From Candidatus Jidaibacter sp. (GTDB lineage: Bacteria > Pseudomonadota > Alphaproteobacteria > Rickettsiales > Midichloriaceae), in contig JAJTIA010000004.1 in assembly GCA_021299995.1 (NCBI GenBank), positions 1 through 36,742 of the forward strand: a stretch of DNA of 36,742 nucleotides, given 5' to 3'. Position numbers and translations under genes: made by a program. Under the pieces are notes generated by a model that saw nothing but the letters and a program-made list of their open reading frames with translations, had not been told where the DNA came from and searched no databases. Of the stretch, positions 32,659-36,742 are shown one piece after another; position 1 is the first letter of the stretch; each line of letters begins with the position of its first letter.

Positions 32659-32955
32659 AGAGCGACTGACTGCAGGTTGTTTGTTTGTAATATAGTATTT
32701 CTTTGCGATCTTATGCCTAAGATTCTGTAAAACAGACTGCTTTCTAGTTGTATTGAACGCTTTAGAATAATATCAATTGTTTTGCGGCGCTTGGTTTAGC
32801 TGCAGCGTCACAACCTCAGGAGCTTGCCTCTGCAACGATATTCGTGAGATCCATGCTCTTTTTATACCGACTTAGCTAGATATATTAATACAGCAAATAA
32901 AAAACGCGCTTTTGATATAAAAACGCGTTTTAAAAATATTGTATAGTGTCAGAGA
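32659..32955. other. 297-base interval between ubiA and the phasin gene
   Basis: No coding sequence, tRNA or known RNA is recognised here. The only clear structure is the terminator hairpin near its right end. The left part contains widely spaced AGGTTG/CAACCT segments (near 32673 and 32813) that could pair over a long distance, but no RNA family is recognised. Confidence 0.6.
32901..32931. terminator. Bidirectional terminator between ubiA and phasin
   Basis: AAAACGCG (32901-32908) pairs perfectly with CGCGTTTT (32924-32931). Inside, after one mismatch, TTTT/AAAA extends the stem around a GATAT loop. T-runs follow on both strands (TTTT on +; a longer TTTTTTATT on -), so it can end both convergent transcripts. 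Confidence 0.8.
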
Positions 32956-33384
32956 CTACTTTTGGTTATTAGCTACTCTATCTAATGCTTCAGACATTCT
33001 TTTGTTGCAAATATCAACGATTTCTTGTGCTGCGCTCGATGCCATTTTTGCGGCTTCTTGAGCGTGCCCAAAATAGTTTTGCATAACAAAAGACAACATG
33101 TCTGCGCTTCTGCTGTGCGCTTCTTGTAGGTTGTTGCAAGATGCTGCATCTTTAGAGCATTCGTACATAGACTGAGCATTCTTTTGGAAAACTTCCATAG
33201 ATCTTCTCGCCGTTTCTCTCATGCACTGCATAGCAACTTGATTAGCTGCTGTCATAGCAGCAACATTTTTGCTCATTTCATCGCGCACGTTGTCTTGTTC
33301 CATAAAGTTAGGAAACACAGAGCTTGCGTTTTCGAAAGGATTGAAAGCATTTTTCTTTGCTTGAGAATTATTTTGAGATGCCAT
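32956..33384 (-). CDS. Phasin family protein
   Basis: A 142-residue, helical, Ala/Met/Gln-rich protein with the phasin pattern. After a short N-terminal NPFENASSVFPNFMEQDN segment comes a long amphipathic helix pair (AAMTAANQVAMQCMRETARRSMEVFQKN, then FVMQNYFGHAQEAAKMASSAAQEIVD). Phasins coat polyhydroxyalkanoate granules or act as stress/chaperone-like proteins. The ATG at 33384 is preceded by GGAG at a suitable distance; the longer frame from 33456 adds a hydrophobic 24-residue stretch unlike phasins and is rejected. No PHA synthase or depolymerase is in the window, so a granule role is only inferred. The bidirectional terminator lies just after its stop. Confidence 0.82.
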   Translation of the reverse strand: MASQNNSQAKKNAFNPFENASSVFPNFMEQDNVRDEMSKNVAAMTAANQVAMQCMRETARRSMEVFQKNAQSMYECSKDAASCNNLQEAHSRSADMLSFVMQNYFGHAQEAAKMASSAAQEIVDICNKRMSEALDRVANNQK

Positions 33385-33534
33385 TTGAGATATACTCCAT
33401 GAAAATATTGATTTAATTAATGCTAACATATTTTTTGTGCAATGCAATAAAAACATATTAAGTGGTTCAAATTAATAAAATATTAACATTGTTGAGGTAT
33501 GTTGAAAGTATGTTATTACATTTTGGAGGCTCCT

Positions 33535-33816
33535 ATGACTACTGTATTGGCCAGTGTAGATGAAATGCTGATAGAGGTTGTGAAATCTATAGTTCTGCAT
33601 CACAAATATTCTCAGCTTCCTCTAATGAAAGATCTGCTTGATCGTGGTGCTGACCCACACGTAGTGCTTCATAAAACATCTGCATATCAATTTGTGTTGC
33701 AGCGCAATAAAGACGGTGAATTTGCGGCATTATTAGACGAGTTTGAGGATCATTTAGAAAGTGGTCACTCCAGAGAAGGTGATAGCACATACGAGGGTCT
33801 AGTGGTTCGCAGATAA
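33535..33816 (+). CDS. Small ankyrin-like protein
   Basis: A 93-residue cytosolic protein starting MTTVLASVDEMLIEVVKSIV. The start is fixed by a strong GGAGG (33525-33529) five bases upstream, which excludes the longer frame beginning at 33499. The middle, LPLMKDLLDRGADPHVVLHKTSAYQFVLQRNKDGEFAALLDEF, looks like one to one-and-a-half ankyrin repeats (D-R-G-A-D-P turn). The tail is acidic then basic. One repeat cannot usually fold alone, so it may bind a partner or be a shortened relative of larger ankyrin proteins. Divergent from the phasin gene and upstream of gatA, with no clear functional link. Real gene likely; function unknown. Confidence 0.7.
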   Translation: MTTVLASVDEMLIEVVKSIVLHHKYSQLPLMKDLLDRGADPHVVLHKTSAYQFVLQRNKDGEFAALLDEFEDHLESGHSREGDSTYEGLVVRR

Positions 33817-33858
33817 TTGGTTTTGCATTTCATTTCCTTTTGTTTTGAGTATCGGCAT

Positions 33859-33887
33859 TTGACTTTGGGTGCGATAATAAATAATAT
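33859..33887 (+). promoter_or_regulatory. Sigma-70-type promoter of gatA
   Basis: TTGACT (33859-33864), a 17-base spacer and TAATAT (33882-33887) place the transcription start near 33894, giving a leader of about 27 bases before the chosen gatA ATG. The match is good at both boxes. Confidence 0.6.
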
Positions 33888-33921
33888 GTCAGCATCATTT
33901 TAATTGTTTGTGCTGAATAAT

Positions 33922-35382
33922 ATGTCACTGATTAATCTAAATATCAAAGAAGCATTAAATATGCTGAAGAAAAAAGAAATATCTGCCTCAGAGCTGGTTG
34001 AAGCTCATATACAAAGATCTACTGAGTGCAGTAATCTAAATGCATACACTGTTTTTACAGACGACCTTGCAAGACAATCAGCGCAGGCAGCGGACGAGAG
34101 ATATAAGAAAGGAGAGTCTCTGCCATTAGATGGTATACCAATTGGTATAAAAGATTTATATTGCACAAAAGGTTATGAAAGTGCCTCATGCTCTAAGATT
34201 TTAGCTGGATTTAAACCAGAGTATGAATCGACAGTTACAACAAAATTGTTTGCAAGTGGCGGTATTATGATTGGCAAAACTAATATGGATGAATTTGCTA
34301 TGGGGTCTGCAAACTTAACCAGTGCTAAGGGGCCTGTTATTAGTCCATGGAGGCGTAAATCTGATAATAAAGATATAGTTCCAGGTGGTTCTTCAGGAGG
34401 CTCTTCAGCATCTGTGGCTGCAAAAATGTGTATGGCATCACTTGGTTCTGATACAGGTGGTTCAATTAGACAGCCTGCTGCCTTTACTGGTATTGTAGGC
34501 GTAAAACCAACATACGGTAGATGCTCTAGATTTGGTATGATAGCATTTTCAAGCTCTTTAGATCAAGCTGGCTGTTTTGCTCGTACTGTAGAAGATAGTG
34601 CATTAGTGTTGCAACACATTTCTGGATATGATCCAAAAGATGCTACATCATTCAATTCAGAAGTGCCCGATTATGCAAAGGACATGAGGCTTGGTGTGAA
34701 AGGTTTAAGAATTGGTATTCCAAAGGAGTATACGGTTGATGGTATGCCCGAAGAGATAAGTAAAATGTGGAAAGAGGGTGCTAAATGGTTGCAAGATCAG
34801 GGTGCAGAAATTGTTGAAATATCTTTGCCCCATACTAAATATGCGCTTCCAACATATTATATTATCGCTCCTGCTGAGGCTTCCTCTAACTTGTCTCGAT
34901 ATGACGGGGTCAAATATGGCAATAGGGTAACCCCACATGGTTCTGGTATTAATGAGCTGTATGAAGCAACCCGTAGCGCTGGATTTGGTGACGAAGTGAA
35001 GCGCCGTATTATGATAGGTACATACGTACTTTCGGCTGGGTATTATGATGCATATTATAATAAAGCGCAAAAAGTACGTAGATTAGTAGCTCAAGATTTT
35101 GATAATGCATTTAATAAAGTGGATGTGATATTAACGCCAACAGCCCCATCTGAAGCTTTTGCGATTGGGGAAAACACTGGAGATCCTGTGAAAATGTACC
35201 TAAACGACGTGTTTACAGTGCCTGCAAGTCTTGCAGGTGTTCCTGGCATATCAGTACCCACAGGTCTTACACAGAATGGTTTGCCATTGGGATTGCAAAT
35301 CATTGCAAATAAATTTGAAGAAGTGTTGATGTTTAGAGTGGCTGCTGCTTTAGAGAGTGCCTCTGGTTTTAAGGGCTTGTAA
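33922..35382 (+). CDS. gatA: Aspartyl/glutamyl-tRNA amidotransferase subunit A
   Basis: Amidase subunit of GatCAB, which releases ammonia from glutamine to amidate misacylated Glu-tRNA-Gln and/or Asp-tRNA-Asn. Counting from the ATG at 33922 (486 residues), the catalytic triad is Lys77 ([14 protein letters not shown]), Ser157 in [14 protein letters not shown] and Ser181 in [12 protein letters not shown], followed by [23 protein letters not shown] short insertion before the serine block ([15 protein letters not shown]) resembles the Rickettsiales-type GatA as I recall it. The open frame begins six codons earlier at a TTG; the ATG is preferred given the promoter. gatC and gatB are not adjacent. 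The nearby glnA could supply glutamine for this reaction. Confidence 0.96.
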   Translation: MSLINLNIKEALNMLKKKEISASELVEAHIQRSTECSNLNAYTVFTDDLARQSAQAADERYKKGESLPLDGIPIGIKDLYCTKGYESASCSKILAGFKPEYESTVTTKLFASGGIMIGKTNMDEFAMGSANLTSAKGPVISPWRRKSDNKDIVPGGSSGGSSASVAAKMCMASLGSDTGGSIRQPAAFTGIVGVKPTYGRCSRFGMIAFSSSLDQAGCFARTVEDSALVLQHISGYDPKDATSFNSEVPDYAKDMRLGVKGLRIGIPKEYTVDGMPEEISKMWKEGAKWLQDQGAEIVEISLPHTKYALPTYYIIAPAEASSNLSRYDGVKYGNRVTPHGSGINELYEATRSAGFGDEVKRRIMIGTYVLSAGYYDAYYNKAQKVRRLVAQDFDNAFNKVDVILTPTAPSEAFAIGENTGDPVKMYLNDVFTVPASLAGVPGISVPTGLTQNGLPLGLQIIANKFEEVLMFRVAAALESASGFKGL

Positions 35383-35420
35383 AATAGATGTTTTAATGCT
35401 TTACTCCTTGTTGATATTGT

Positions 35421-36742
35421 ATGCAAGAGGGGTGTGTGTTGCAGACTGAATCTAAGCAAGATTATAGGATAGAGACAGATACATTTGGCGAAATTAAGGT
35501 TCCAAGTGATAAGTACTGGGGCGCTCAGACACAGAGGTCTTTACAGAATTTTAAAATTGGTTCGGAAAAAATGCCAAAGCCGTTGATAAGGGCTATGGCT
35601 ATAATTAAGAAGGCAGCTGCAATTGTGAATCATAAAAAAGGCGTTTTGGAAGCGTCTGTGAAAGATGTCATTGTGCGTGCAGCAGATAAGCTGATAAACG
35701 GGGAGTATTCAGATAACTTTCCGCTGGTTGTATGGCAGACAGGGTCTGGTACTCAGACAAATATGAATGTGAATGAGGTGATCTCCAACATATGTATAGA
35801 TATGTTAGGCGGTGTGGTAGGCTCTAAAAAGCCAATACATCCAAATGATCATGTGAACATGGGCCAGTCATCGAACGATACCTTTCCAACTGCCATGCAT
35901 GTTGCAGCTGTTTCTGAGATCAATGCTAAATTAATTCCATCTTTGAAGCATCTGCAAAAAGCTTTATTTGACAAAGAGCAGGAGTTTGCAAATATCATAA
36001 AAATTGGTCGTACTCATACGCAGGACGCAACGCCTATGACTTTGGGTCAGGAGTTTTCTGGTTATGCAGCGCAGCTAGAGTTAGGGCTCGCAAGAGTAGC
36101 ATCCGCAATGCCAAGACTTTCATTGCTTGCGCAAGGAGGCACCGCTGTTGGCACGGGTATCAATAGTTATAAAGCGTTTGGCGGTGAGATTGCGAATGAA
36201 ATCTCTAAGCAAACAGGTTATCAGTTTAAGACTGCGCCTAATAAATTTGAGGCATTAGCATCTAATGATGCGATCGTTGAGGCAAGTGGTGTCCTTAACA
36301 CGCTTGCTGTAAGCCTTATGAAAATAGCAAACGATATAAGATTGCTAGGGTCTGGACCTAGAAGCGGTTTAGGCGAGCTTTTGCTGCCGGAGAATGAGCC
36401 AGGTTCATCTATCATGCCTGGCAAGGTTAACCCGACTCAGTGCGAGGCACTCACGATGGTTTGTGCCCAGGTGATGGGGAATCATGTTGCTATTACTGTT
36501 GGAGGCTCTAATGGGCATTTTGAGCTCAATGTATTTAAGCCTGTAATGATATATAATTTGCTGCAATCTCTAGAGTTGTTGGCGGATGCAGCTGTGAGCT
36601 TTACAGACAATTGTGTAGTTGGAATCCAGGCAAATAAGCAAAGAATAAAAAAACTTATGGAAGACTCTCTGATGCTAGTTACTGGGCTCAACAAGCATAT
36701 AGGCTATGATAATGCCGCAAAAATCGCGAAAAATGCCCATAA
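35421..36742 (+). CDS. fumC: Class II fumarate hydratase, 3' end cut by the window
   Basis: Interconverts fumarate and malate in the TCA cycle. The visible 440 residues contain [19 protein letters not shown] near the start, [54 protein letters not shown] with the catalytic His, and the fumarase/aspartase signature [11 protein letters not shown]. The reading frame is still open at KIAKNAH on the last bases, so about 20-25 residues are missing. The ATG at 35421 opens the frame, but AGAGGGG (35425-35431) is well spaced for a GTG at 35436 or TTG at 35439, giving [14 protein letters not shown]; the start is uncertain. Aspartase shares the signature but has a different N-terminus, so FumC is favoured. 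Confidence 0.95.
   Translation, partial: MQEGCVLQTESKQDYRIETDTFGEIKVPSDKYWGAQTQRSLQNFKIGSEKMPKPLIRAMAIIKKAAAIVNHKKGVLEASVKDVIVRAADKLINGEYSDNFPLVVWQTGSGTQTNMNVNEVISNICIDMLGGVVGSKKPIHPNDHVNMGQSSNDTFPTAMHVAAVSEINAKLIPSLKHLQKALFDKEQEFANIIKIGRTHTQDATPMTLGQEFSGYAAQLELGLARVASAMPRLSLLAQGGTAVGTGINSYKAFGGEIANEISKQTGYQFKTAPNKFEALASNDAIVEASGVLNTLAVSLMKIANDIRLLGSGPRSGLGELLLPENEPGSSIMPGKVNPTQCEALTMVCAQVMGNHVAITVGGSNGHFELNVFKPVMIYNLLQSLELLADAAVSFTDNCVVGIQANKQRIKKLMEDSLMLVTGLNKHIGYDNAAKIAKNAH

Noticed and set aside
35091-35459. A 122-codon minus-strand frame
   Set aside because: Antisense to the end of gatA and the start of fumC, with no recognisable features.
36221-36694. Two minus-strand frames near the right end
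   Set aside because: They are antisense to fumC, whose frame is continuous and carries the family signature.

Overview
The window is an AT-rich stretch of bacterial chromosome with short intergenic gaps and mostly single-copy housekeeping genes. Several families point to an alphaproteobacterium, probably a Rickettsiales-type or related host-associated lineage. These are a PopZ/DUF2497 polar organiser, a DUF2336-like protein, a glycine-zipper lipoprotein resembling the rickettsial 17 kDa antigen, a phasin, ankyrin-repeat proteins, and a GatA insertion that I recall (not checked) from Rickettsiales. Flagellar genes, thiamine salvage and O-antigen-type genes suggest a less reduced member than Rickettsia itself. 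The genus cannot be named from the sequence alone.

Layout. Bases 1-274 are low-complexity purine-rich tandem repeats running into an xseA gene that has lost its 5' end; this looks like a contig edge or a chimeric join. Then come galU (+) and a LysE-type exporter (-). Next is a minus-strand thiamine salvage operon, thiE-thiM-thiD-tenA, with a clear promoter, a TPP riboswitch and a hairpin over the thiE ribosome-binding site. A glycine-zipper lipoprotein with its own strong promoter follows, then a minus-strand run pheS-glnA-PBP1A, and ftsH with its own promoter and terminator. From about 13.5 to 19.8 kb are a GNAT acetyltransferase, a GT4 glycosyltransferase, a divergent DegT sugar aminotransferase, tRNA-Gly and tRNA-Ala, and a minus-strand psd-pssA-O-antigen-ligase cluster. 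LOG-dapB (+) and a DUF2336-like gene (-) follow, then tRNA-Thr and popZ plus a secreted ankyrin protein (+). ispA and the fliK-flgD flagellar pair are on the minus strand. The last part holds a manC-type gene (+), tRNA-His, yebC-ruvC (-), nuoC-ubiA (+), a phasin gene (-), a small ankyrin-like gene (+), gatA (+) and fumC (+), which runs off the right end.

How the genes work together. Envelope building is the main theme: peptidoglycan (dapB, PBP1A), phospholipid (psd, pssA) and surface polysaccharide (galU, manC-like, GT4, DegT aminotransferase, O-antigen ligase). Thiamine is apparently made by recycling hydroxymethylpyrimidine and thiazole under TPP control; no de novo genes are present in the window. 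Flagellar hook genes and PopZ imply a polar, motile stage.

No CRISPR array, transposon, prophage, toxin-antitoxin or recognisable defence system is visible. The items most worth a second look are the contig-edge repeats and broken xseA, the complete thi control region, the -24/-12-like promoter and 42-bp repeats of the hook-length gene, the ManC-type protein whose isomerase domain has lost its metal ligands, and the operator-like repeat at the exporter promoter.
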